From contig LXTG01000024.1 in NCBI GenBank assembly GCA_001643535.1, positions 11,241 to 16,407 of the forward strand: a stretch of DNA of 5,167 nucleotides. Direction: 5' to 3'. This document shows, piece after piece, positions 1 to 4,818 of this stretch. This DNA is from a candidate division NC10 bacterium SPGG6. GTDB taxonomy: Bacteria; Methylomirabilota; Methylomirabilia; Methylomirabilales; CSP1-5. Positions within the stretch are counted from its first letter, which is position 1. Each line of letters begins with the position of its first letter. A program made the position numbers and the translations under genes. Below the pieces are notes generated by a model. The model saw only the letters and a program-made list of their open reading frames with translations. It was not told the origin of the DNA and made no database searches.

Positions 1-733
1 CAGCAAGACCCACGAAGGCACGAAGAGAAAGCCCCATATCGCCGTAGTCCCCCTGGTGGCCATCAAAACCGAAGTACCATACGGTGAGATCTGGGCGGAA
101 GGTCCGCGCCCTCTCCGCAAAGGCGGCCTTTGCCGTCTCCAGGTACGCCTCGTCCGGGTCACGCCCCCCCCAGGGGGCAGGGACATCCACCTTGGTCCCG
201 TCCGGAGAGACATAGCCCATGCCACAGATGCAGACGTGGAGGATGTCGGGGTCCTCGTGGAAAATGTCTCTCGTCCCATCGCCGTGATGCGCATCAGTAT
301 CGAGGATGGCGAAGCGGCGAATCCCATAGCTGTTCCGAAGGTGGGCGATGGCGATTGCTACATCGTTGAAGCAGCAGTACCCACCAAAGAATTCCCTCCC
401 GGCATGATGCCCCCCGGCCCCGATGAAGGCGAAGGCCCGATCCACCTCTCCGACACAAATCTTCTCCGCTGCCGCCACCACGCCTCCCACGGAGACCCTG
501 GCGGTGCTTCAAAGGGGGTCTGCCTCTACCTCCGGGATGAGCTCGGGGGTGTGGACCTTGAGGATGAGCTCGTCCGAGACCTCCGGACACCGGTAGAGGC
601 GGAACCGGTCCTCCTGCAGAAGCGCGTCGAGGGCACCAGGGAAATCAGCCAGCCGCCGGCCGACGGTGAGGTAGCTCCGCCGGCTGAAGCTTTCATGATA
701 AAACACGCCCACACGTACGATAAGTTCGTTCAT
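1..733 (-). pseudogene. AcuC/HDAC-like histone deacetylase family protein, 3'-truncated by window edge, interrupted by in-frame TGA
   Basis: Zn-dependent deacetylase fold of the arginase/deacetylase superfamily; bacterial members remove acetyl groups from small molecules, polyamines or proteins in the cytosol. Counting the stop as residue 75, about 244 residues are visible. Seen: the His pair in GAGGHH (109-110), the zinc motif DTDAHHGDG (ligands D147 and H149), and the third ligand D224 in FGFD. The distal catalytic Tyr region lies beyond base 1. The frame is open on both sides of a TGA at 509-511 (after EADPL, before STARVSVGGVV), and family-like sequence continues in the same frame, so this is one nonsense codon and not a frameshift. 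Either the gene is a recent pseudogene, the base is a sequencing error, or the codon is read through; selenocysteine is unlikely. The start ATG at 731-733 has no Shine-Dalgarno sequence and lies inside a 7-bp repeat unit, so the true start may be a GTG at residue 8 or 10. Substrate is unknown. Confidence 0.83.
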
Positions 734-807
734 GGTTCAGGGTGCAGAGTTGATGGTTCAGAGTCCACAGACGGTTCAGCGTTCAGGGTTGAGAGTTCAA
801 AGTCCAT
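730..807 (-). CDS. Possible 25-aa leader ORF overlapping the deacetylase start (speculative)
   Basis: A short reading frame begins MDFELSTLNAEP and ends in a TGA at 730-732 that overlaps the deacetylase ATG at 731-733 as ATGA. A GGAG (complement of 817-820) lies 9 nt before its ATG at 805-807. The deacetylase start has no Shine-Dalgarno sequence of its own, so translational coupling from this peptide could supply ribosomes. Against it: the peptide is nearly all translated heptamer repeat, and low-stop repeats give such frames by chance. I infer it only weakly, and it is incompatible with the TATAAG at 811-816 acting as a -10 box. Confidence 0.15.
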   Translation of the reverse strand: MDFELSTLNAEPSVDSEPSTLHPEP

Positions 808-810
808 AGG

Positions 811-816
811 CTTATA
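811..816 (-). promoter_or_regulatory. Possible -10 box (TATAAG) in the centre of array A
   Basis: Reading on the minus strand, TATAAG matches the -10 consensus at 5 of 6 positions and lies in the non-repeat loop between the two arms of the heptamer array, about 75 nt before the deacetylase start. No convincing -35 hexamer is found at 15-19 nt, since that stretch is repeat sequence. If real, the 5' leader would consist of the repeat arm. Weak call. Confidence 0.2.
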
Positions 817-885
817 CTCCGAGCACCACCATGAACCATTCACCATGAACTGTTGGCCATGAACCACGAACTATGAACCCTGAAC

Positions 886-1042
886 CGGTGAGGGAAGCAG
901 AACCTTGCTCCCCCGGCAACAGCACCTGTTGGCTCCGAGCGACATGGCCGGAAGTCCGAACGCTTTCGGACCGAACAGGGTCGCCGCGAGAGGTCCGGAG
1001 CGAGGGGCCGAAGGTGCTGGTCCACCAACATGTTCATCGCAT
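886..1042. other. Non-coding remainder of the gap downstream of rtcA; two small inverted repeats only
   Basis: No coding sequence with recognisable homology is seen here. Two short perfect inverted repeats are present: CAACAG/CTGTTG with a 3-nt loop at 917-931, and GTCCGAA/TTCGGAC with a 4-nt loop at 954-971. The second lies 72 nt beyond the rtcA stop codon on the minus strand. Neither is followed by a T-run in either direction, so I do not call an intrinsic terminator, although a role in ending or stabilising the rtcA transcript is possible. Confidence 0.5.
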
Positions 1043-2062
1043 TTAATTGACAGTGACGAGTCCCGGCTCGCCCACGTCTCCCGCGACCTTTACGCGACCG
1101 GGAAGAAACTGCTCCACCACCCATCGATTGGTGAGCAGGTGCTCGGTCACCCGGGTCGTGGTGAGCGAGGAGGAGCCCGGAGCAAGGACCATAGGGACGA
1201 GAAGTTGATCGGCGAGGTACGGACCAGCCACTCCCGCCCTCTCAAGATAGGCAAAGACCTGATCGCAGGCCTCATCCGCCACCCGCTCCGCCGTCTTCCC
1301 CTTCTCCCCCAGGCTGCTGAATCCGGCCCGTCCTCTATCACACTTCACCAGCAGAAAAAGGATCGTTCCGGGGCTCCGCGCTTCACCCGTGTGGAGTTCA
1401 ATCCGACATGGGACCCCGAGCGGCCTGAGACGCGATAGTGCCCGCTCCCGCTGGCGCTCGGCGATGTGCAGCGGCACCCCCGCCACCGCCGAGAGGCCCA
1501 CGATTTCTGCGAGGGGTTCTCGCCGGGAAAGCGTCAGCGGTTGCAGGACCGAGGGCTGGATCTTCCCCTCGACCACGCCGCCTCCTTTCGGGTAGAACCC
1601 CCACCGCTTCAGCGCGAGTGACGCCTGAAGCCCCATGCGCTCGAGGATTGGGAAAAGGACCTGCTCGATATAAGGAAAGGGAGGGCTCCAGGGAACGTGC
1701 GTTCCACCCGTAATGGAGATGTGAGAAGGAGATGCAGCGAGCGCCAGCGGGATGAGGATCGTCTGCAGGACGAGCGAGATGGCCCCGGCTGTTCCCACCT
1801 CCCACCGATACTCGCCGTGAGCGATCCGACTGGGAGCAAACCGGAGCGAGATCGAGCCGACCGTGGCCCCTTCGACCTCAGCCCTCGCGATCTCGGCTAA
1901 CGCCCTGACGCCAGCCAGGTGTTGCGCTTGAAGTCCTGGGTTTCTCCGTCCGGCCCGGATCTTCTCGACCAGCACCGGCCGGCCGAGCACGGCACTCAAG
2001 GCCAGGGTAGTCCGGAGGATCTGCCCTCCTCCCTCCCCGTAGGAGCCGTCGATGGTCAGCAT
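1043..2062 (-). CDS. rtcA: RNA 3'-terminal phosphate cyclase (RtcA)
   Basis: Converts an RNA 3'-phosphate into a 2',3'-cyclic phosphate using ATP, through an enzyme-AMP intermediate; it acts in RNA end repair in the cytosol. The protein is 339 aa, matching the 338 aa of E. coli RtcA. Seen in order: the N-terminal DGSYGEGGGQILR motif (5-17), IRAGRRNPGLQAQHL (35-49), the family signature RWGFYPKGGG (153-162), and near the C-terminus TEHLLTNRWVVEQFLP, in which H308 corresponds to the E. coli adenylated histidine (His309). It ends in TAA. The ATG is fixed by the conserved motif starting at residue 4-5; the only ribosome-binding match is an AGGA just 2 nt upstream. It lies 90 bp downstream of the thioesterase gene on the same strand and probably shares its transcript. 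No rtcB or rtcR is seen in the window, unlike the enterobacterial rtcBA operon. Confidence 0.96.
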   Translation of the reverse strand: MLTIDGSYGEGGGQILRTTLALSAVLGRPVLVEKIRAGRRNPGLQAQHLAGVRALAEIARAEVEGATVGSISLRFAPSRIAHGEYRWEVGTAGAISLVLQTILIPLALAASPSHISITGGTHVPWSPPFPYIEQVLFPILERMGLQASLALKRWGFYPKGGGVVEGKIQPSVLQPLTLSRREPLAEIVGLSAVAGVPLHIAERQRERALSRLRPLGVPCRIELHTGEARSPGTILFLLVKCDRGRAGFSSLGEKGKTAERVADEACDQVFAYLERAGVAGPYLADQLLVPMVLAPGSSSLTTTRVTEHLLTNRWVVEQFLPGRVKVAGDVGEPGLVTVN

Positions 2063-2152
2063 CTTCCTGCCTGTGAGAATCTCCCCTCAGCATGTGACCC
2101 GCCGGTCCGCATACACACCACCTGCTCCAAGCATGGACGCGAGCTCGCTTTC

Positions 2153-2545
2153 CTACCCTTTCGCCTTCTCGGCGACCTTTTGCATGAAGCGGTCCTTGGT
2201 GACAATGAAGCGTTCGTGGGTACACTCGCTGATCTTCTCTTTTTCGTCATAGGCCTCGATGATGAAGATGAGTTTCCGCCCATCGATCTCCTTCAGGGTC
2301 GCCGTCACCCTGACCACCATCCCGATGGGAGTCGCCACGAGATGTTTCAACTCAATGCGCGTCCCGAGAGTGATCATCCCGAGTTCAAGCCGTTCGGTCA
2401 CCGCGAAAACCGCCGCCTCCTCGCTCCATTCGCAAAGGAGGGGGGTGGTAAAGACATCCACCCCGGGATTTCCATGCTTATCGGCAGAATGTTCCGGCTC
2501 AACCCGCCGCTCGATGGTGTAGCTCGCCCCGACCTCGAGTCCCAT
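2153..2545 (-). CDS. FlK-like hotdog-fold acyl-CoA thioesterase
   Basis: A 130-aa single-domain hotdog thioesterase resembling fluoroacetyl-CoA thioesterase FlK of Streptomyces cattleya; such enzymes hydrolyse short acyl-CoA thioesters in the cytosol. T34, E42 and H68 match the FlK triad T42, E50 and H76 with a constant offset of 8 and identical spacing. The surroundings also agree: a CEWSEEAA segment like FlK's MEWAC, GTRIELKHLVATPIG around the histidine, and a THERFIV strand near the C-terminus. I chose the ATG at 2543-2545 because AGGAGG (complement of 2551-2556) sits 5 nt upstream and a good promoter lies just before it; a longer frame reaching 2659 would begin upstream of that promoter. 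It ends in TAG. It is followed by rtcA on the same strand. The FlK lid that excludes acetyl-CoA cannot be judged here, so fluoroacetate specificity is not claimed; many relatives are of unknown substrate. Confidence 0.88.
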   Translation of the reverse strand: MGLEVGASYTIERRVEPEHSADKHGNPGVDVFTTPLLCEWSEEAAVFAVTERLELGMITLGTRIELKHLVATPIGMVVRVTATLKEIDGRKLIFIIEAYDEKEKISECTHERFIVTKDRFMQKVAEKAKG

Positions 2546-2550
2546 GCTCC

Positions 2551-2556
2551 CCTCCT
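2551..2556 (-). promoter_or_regulatory. Ribosome binding site of the thioesterase gene
   Basis: A perfect AGGAGG on the minus strand, 5 nt before the ATG at 2543-2545. It decides the start in favour of the 130-aa protein over a 38-residue N-terminal extension that has no family similarity. Confidence 0.85.
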
Positions 2557-2591
2557 GTCGTTTTGATGAAAACTCCGCGCCACGCGGCCCG

Positions 2592-2620
2592 TTTCTACCA
2601 CCCAGCCCGAGGCCTGTCAA
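2592..2620 (-). promoter_or_regulatory. Sigma70-type promoter for thioesterase-rtcA
   Basis: On the minus strand, TTGACA (complement of 2615-2620) is followed after exactly 17 nt by TAGAAA (complement of 2592-2597), which matches the -10 consensus at 4 of 6 positions. Transcription would start near 2585, leaving a leader of about 40 nt that contains the AGGAGG. It is divergent from the promoter at 2653-2681. Confidence 0.65.
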
Positions 2621-2652
2621 TGGGGAACCCGGAAAGGGAAGCGTCAAACCCC

Positions 2653-2681
2653 TTGACAAGAACAGGGCCAGCTCTTAGATT
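2653..2681 (+). promoter_or_regulatory. Sigma70-type promoter for the two dehydrogenase genes
   Basis: TTGACA at 2653-2658 is followed after exactly 17 nt by TAGATT at 2676-2681 (4 of 6 matches to the -10 consensus). Transcription would start near 2688, leaving a leader of about 50 nt before the GTG at 2739. The -35 boxes of this and the opposite promoter lie only 32 bp apart, so a regulator bound between them could affect both transcripts. Confidence 0.65.
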
Positions 2682-2725
2682 GTGAGCCACCTAAACACCG
2701 AAACCGGTTTTTACCATTCGAAAAG

Positions 2726-2730
2726 GGAGG
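2726..2730 (+). promoter_or_regulatory. Ribosome binding site of the GyaR-like gene
   Basis: GGAGG lies 8 nt before the GTG at 2739. It supports that start over the in-frame GTG at 2682, which falls at or before the predicted transcription start. Confidence 0.8.
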
Positions 2731-2738
2731 GAGACCCC

Positions 2739-3719
2739 GTGAAACCGAAGGTGTTGGTCACCCGGCAAATTTTTCCTGAAGCCCTCGCACTGGTGAGTAA
2801 ACATTGTGAGGTGGACTCGAATCAACGGGATGTCCCCTTCTCCCCTCCCCAGCTTCTGAAGAAGCTCCAACGCAAAGACGGGCTCATTTGCCTCCTCACC
2901 GACACCATCGACGACAAGGTCCTGGCCAAGAGCCCCCAGCTAAAGATCGTCAGCAACGTCGCCGTGGGCTATAACAACATCGACGTCAACGCCGCGACCA
3001 AGCGGGGGGTGATGGTCACCAATACGCCTGGGGTCCTGGACGACACCACCGCCGATTTCACCTGGTGTCTCATCCTGGCCACGGCGCGCGGGCTCGTAGA
3101 GGCCGACAAATATTTCCGGTCCGGCAAGTGGAAGTACTGGGGCGTCATGCAGTTCCTGGGTCACGACGTCCACCATAAGACCTTGGGGATCTGCGGCCTG
3201 GGCCGAATCGGGAAGGGCGTGGCCAAGCGGGCCCGGGGTTTCGATATGCGGATCCTCTATACGGATGCCCAACGGGCCAATCCGATCATCGAGCAAGAGC
3301 TTCGGGCGACCTTTGTCGATAAGAAGACCCTCTTGCAGGAGTCGGACATTGTAACCCTGCACGTCCCCCTCTTCCCGGAAACCACCCACTACATTTCCGC
3401 CTCCGAACTCAAGTTGATGAAGAAGACCGCCATCCTGATTAATGCCGCTCGGGGCCCAGTGGTGGACGAGAAGGCGCTGGTCAAGGCCTTAAAAGAGGGG
3501 TGGATCGCGGGGGCGGGTCTCGATGTGTATGAGAAAGAGCCAAAGCCGGCCCCGGGCCTCACCAAGCTAAAGAACGTCCTCCTTGCCCCTCACGCCGCGA
3601 GCGCGTCCGTCGACACCCGGCTCAAGATGTCCAGGATGGCCGCAGAAAACTGTGTGGCAGGATTGACCGGAAACCGGCCACCCAATCTGCTCAATCCCGA
3701 GGTGCTTCGCGCAATGTAG
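2739..3719 (+). CDS. D-2-hydroxyacid dehydrogenase, GyaR-like glyoxylate/hydroxypyruvate reductase
   Basis: Family members reduce glyoxylate to glycolate or hydroxypyruvate to D-glycerate with NAD(P)H in the cytosol. The protein is 326 aa from a GTG start, a usual length for the family. Seen: an N-terminal catalytic half beginning KPKVLVTRQIFPEAL, as in archaeal GyaR; the VAVGYNNIDVNAATKRGVMVTN region (74-95); the dinucleotide motif GLGRIG (153-158); D176 after the second strand, which favours NADH; and the catalytic set R238 (NAARG), E267 (EKEP) and H285 (APHAASAS) at the usual spacing. Close similarity to Thermococcus glyoxylate reductase is judged from memory of that sequence. Formate, phosphoglycerate or D-lactate dehydrogenase roles are less likely on motif grounds but not excluded. 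It is the first gene of a likely operon; its stop codon TAG shares its last G with the first unit of array B. The next gene starts 99 bp on. Confidence 0.93.
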   Translation: MKPKVLVTRQIFPEALALVSKHCEVDSNQRDVPFSPPQLLKKLQRKDGLICLLTDTIDDKVLAKSPQLKIVSNVAVGYNNIDVNAATKRGVMVTNTPGVLDDTTADFTWCLILATARGLVEADKYFRSGKWKYWGVMQFLGHDVHHKTLGICGLGRIGKGVAKRARGFDMRILYTDAQRANPIIEQELRATFVDKKTLLQESDIVTLHVPLFPETTHYISASELKLMKKTAILINAARGPVVDEKALVKALKEGWIAGAGLDVYEKEPKPAPGLTKLKNVLLAPHAASASVDTRLKMSRMAAENCVAGLTGNRPPNLLNPEVLRAM

Positions 3720-3805
3720 TTCAGGGTCCAGGGTTCAGGGTTCAGAGTTGAGAGTTCACGGTCCATGAACTATGAACCCTCAACCATGAACCACGAACGG
3801 TGGAC
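3719..3805. repeat. Heptamer array B: inverted 7-bp repeats filling the gap between the two dehydrogenase genes
   Basis: Units with core GTTCA (variants GTCCA, GTTGA) begin at 3719, 3726, 3733, 3740, 3747, 3754 and 3761. At 3766 the orientation flips with no spacer, and TGAAC-type units (variants TCAAC, CGAAC, TGGAC) begin at 3766, 3773, 3780, 3787, 3794 and 3801. The register is exactly 7 bp throughout, with a symmetry centre between 3765 and 3766. The transcript could fold into one long imperfect hairpin ending right at the Shine-Dalgarno sequence of the next gene. A role in termination, RNA processing or translation is possible but unproven. Same unit as in array A. Confidence 0.92.
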
Positions 3806-3812
3806 AGGAGGG
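3806..3812 (+). promoter_or_regulatory. Ribosome binding site of the beta-hydroxyacid dehydrogenase gene
   Basis: AGGAGGG lies 6 nt before the ATG at 3819, immediately after the last heptamer unit. It decides the start: an in-frame ATG at 3765 would add 18 residues that are only translated repeat. Confidence 0.88.
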
Positions 3813-3818
3813 ATCGCT

Positions 3819-4715
3819 ATGTCGAAAAAGATCGGTTTCATCGGACTCGGGATCATGGGGAAGCCTATGGCCCGCAACCTCCTGAAGGCGGGCTATACCC
3901 TGAACGTGTATAGCCGCAGCCAGCCACCGATGGAGGAACTAAAACGGGATGGGGCCACCCTGGGCGCATCGCCCAAGGAGGTGGCTGCAGCCTCTGAGGT
4001 GGTCATCACGATGCTGCCGAACTCGCCCGATGTGGAGGCGGTCGTTCTCGGCGCGAACGGCGTCCTGGAGGGAACCAAGTCAGGCACGATCTTGGCCGAT
4101 ATGAGCACGATCTCTCCCCTAGTCTCTCAAAAGATCTACGAGGCGGCGAAAAAAAAGGGGGTCAAGGCCCTGGATGCTCCGGTTAGCGGGGGGGAGAAGG
4201 GGGCCATCGAGGGGATCCTTTCCATCATGGTCGGCGGAGATTCAGAGGTCTATGAAGCTGCCGTCCCCATCTTTCAGGTCATGGGAAAGACAATCACGTA
4301 CATGGGACCTGCCGGAGCGGGCGGATTTACGAAGCTGGCCAATCAGGTGATCGTGGCCATCAACCTCACCGCCATCGGTGAGGCCTTGACACTCGGGGCA
4401 AAGGCCGGTCTGGACCCTCAACGTCTCATCCAGGCCTTAAGTGGCGGCATGGCGGGCAGCCGGTGCTTAGACATGAAGGGCCCGCAGATCACCAAGGGAA
4501 ATTTCCAGCCCGGATTCACGGTCGACCTCCACTATAAAGACCTGGGCCTCATCATGGAGGCAGCCCGAGCCTTACAGGTTCCCCTGCCGACCACCGCCGT
4601 CGTCCAAGAACTCTTCTCGGCCCTTCGGGTCAAAGGTCGGGGGGCCCTGGACCATTCGGCCGTCATCACCCTGCTGGAGGATCTTGCCGGGGCCAAAGCA
4701 CGCACCAAGAGCTGA
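3819..4715 (+). CDS. Beta-hydroxyacid dehydrogenase (2-hydroxy-3-oxopropionate/glyoxylate-succinic semialdehyde reductase type)
   Basis: Member of the 3-hydroxyisobutyrate dehydrogenase superfamily, which reduces tartronate semialdehyde to glycerate (GarR/GlxR) or glyoxylate and succinic semialdehyde (GLYR); cytosolic. The protein is 298 aa, the usual family length. Seen: the Rossmann motif GFIGLGIMGKPMA with G9, G11 and G14; R33 in YSRS after the second strand, where Arg favours NADPH; the substrate-binding signature DAPVSGG (119-125); catalytic K172 in FTKLANQ; and K240-D241 in HYKDLGL of the helical C-terminal domain. Substrate within the superfamily cannot be fixed from these motifs; 3-hydroxyisobutyrate is an alternative. 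The GyaR-like gene upstream shares its strand and makes the glyoxylate/glycerate reading more likely. Probably co-transcribed from the promoter at 2653. Its TGA stop falls within the 7-bp register of array C. Confidence 0.93.
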   Translation: MSKKIGFIGLGIMGKPMARNLLKAGYTLNVYSRSQPPMEELKRDGATLGASPKEVAAASEVVITMLPNSPDVEAVVLGANGVLEGTKSGTILADMSTISPLVSQKIYEAAKKKGVKALDAPVSGGEKGAIEGILSIMVGGDSEVYEAAVPIFQVMGKTITYMGPAGAGGFTKLANQVIVAINLTAIGEALTLGAKAGLDPQRLIQALSGGMAGSRCLDMKGPQITKGNFQPGFTVDLHYKDLGLIMEAARALQVPLPTTAVVQELFSALRVKGRGALDHSAVITLLEDLAGAKARTKS

Positions 4716-4800
4716 CCGATATCCGACGACCGATGACCGGCGACCGACGACCGAGAATGCTCGACCCTGAACTCTCAACCCTGGACTCTCGACCCTCAAC
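4712..4800. repeat. Heptamer array C: direct 7-bp repeats between convergent genes
   Basis: Pentamer cores of the type NNGAC or TNAAC recur in exact 7-bp register at 4726, 4733, 4740, 4747, then (one degenerate unit at 4754) 4761, 4768, 4775, 4782, 4789 and 4796; the register also fits CTGAC at 4712, which contains the stop codon of the upstream gene. The first half is GC-rich (CGACCGA-like), the second half is close to the TGAAC unit of arrays A and B. Unlike those arrays, all units point the same way. Confidence 0.85.
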
Positions 4801-4806
4801 TCTCCG

Positions 4807-4818
4807 GTGACCGGTCAC
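4807..4818. repeat. 12-bp perfect palindrome between convergent genes
   Basis: GTGACCGGTCAC reads identically on both strands and its last base belongs to the TAG stop codon of the minus-strand gene. It could be a protein-binding site or, less likely with no loop and no T-run, part of a bidirectional termination structure. Confidence 0.55.

Larger units (their letters stand above)
728..885. repeat. Heptamer array A: inverted array of degenerate 7-bp repeats
   Basis: On the plus strand, units with core GTTCA (variants GTCCA, GTTGA, GTGCA) begin at 728, 735, 742, 749, 756 and 763, then after one 4-bp slip at 774, 781, 788, 795 and 802. After a 25-bp non-repeat centre, units with core TGAAC (variants CGAAC, TTCAC, TTGGC) begin at 832, 839, 846, 853, 860, 867, 874 and 881. 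The two spacer bases per unit vary. The arms are inverted relative to each other and could pair as a long imperfect hairpin. The first unit contains the start codon of the deacetylase gene. The function is unknown; the layout recalls the 7-bp STRR repeats of cyanobacteria, but homology to those is not implied. Confidence 0.9.

Noticed and set aside
56..862. 268-codon open frame on the plus strand
   Set aside because: It is antisense to the deacetylase reading frame, has no recognisable motif, and its tail is translated heptamer repeat. The opposite strand carries clear zinc-binding motifs.
728..885. CRISPR array
   Set aside because: The unit is 7 bp with 2-nt variable positions, units are degenerate and inverted, and there are no spacers of CRISPR length or cas genes.
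954..971. 7-bp stem with 4-nt loop as an intrinsic terminator for rtcA
   Set aside because: There is no T-run after the stem on either strand.
905..1438. 177-codon plus-strand open frame
   Set aside because: Most of it is antisense to rtcA; composition is Arg/Pro/Ser-rich as expected of a GC-rich shadow frame.
2139..2148. 10-bp palindrome GCGAGCTCGC between thioesterase and rtcA
   Set aside because: Palindromes of this length are expected by chance in GC-rich DNA, and nothing around it suggests a site.
1919..2566. 215-codon plus-strand open frame across the rtcA-thioesterase junction
   Set aside because: It lies antisense to two well-supported genes, shows no family motif and has no convincing ribosome site.
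2682..2738. GTG at 2682 as start of the GyaR-like gene
   Set aside because: It sits immediately after the -10 box, before the likely transcription start, and has no Shine-Dalgarno sequence; GTG at 2739 has GGAGG 8 nt upstream and matches the family N-terminus.
3765..3818. ATG at 3765 as start of the beta-hydroxyacid dehydrogenase
   Set aside because: The added 18 residues are translated repeat array; the AGGAGGG and the family N-terminus support ATG at 3819.
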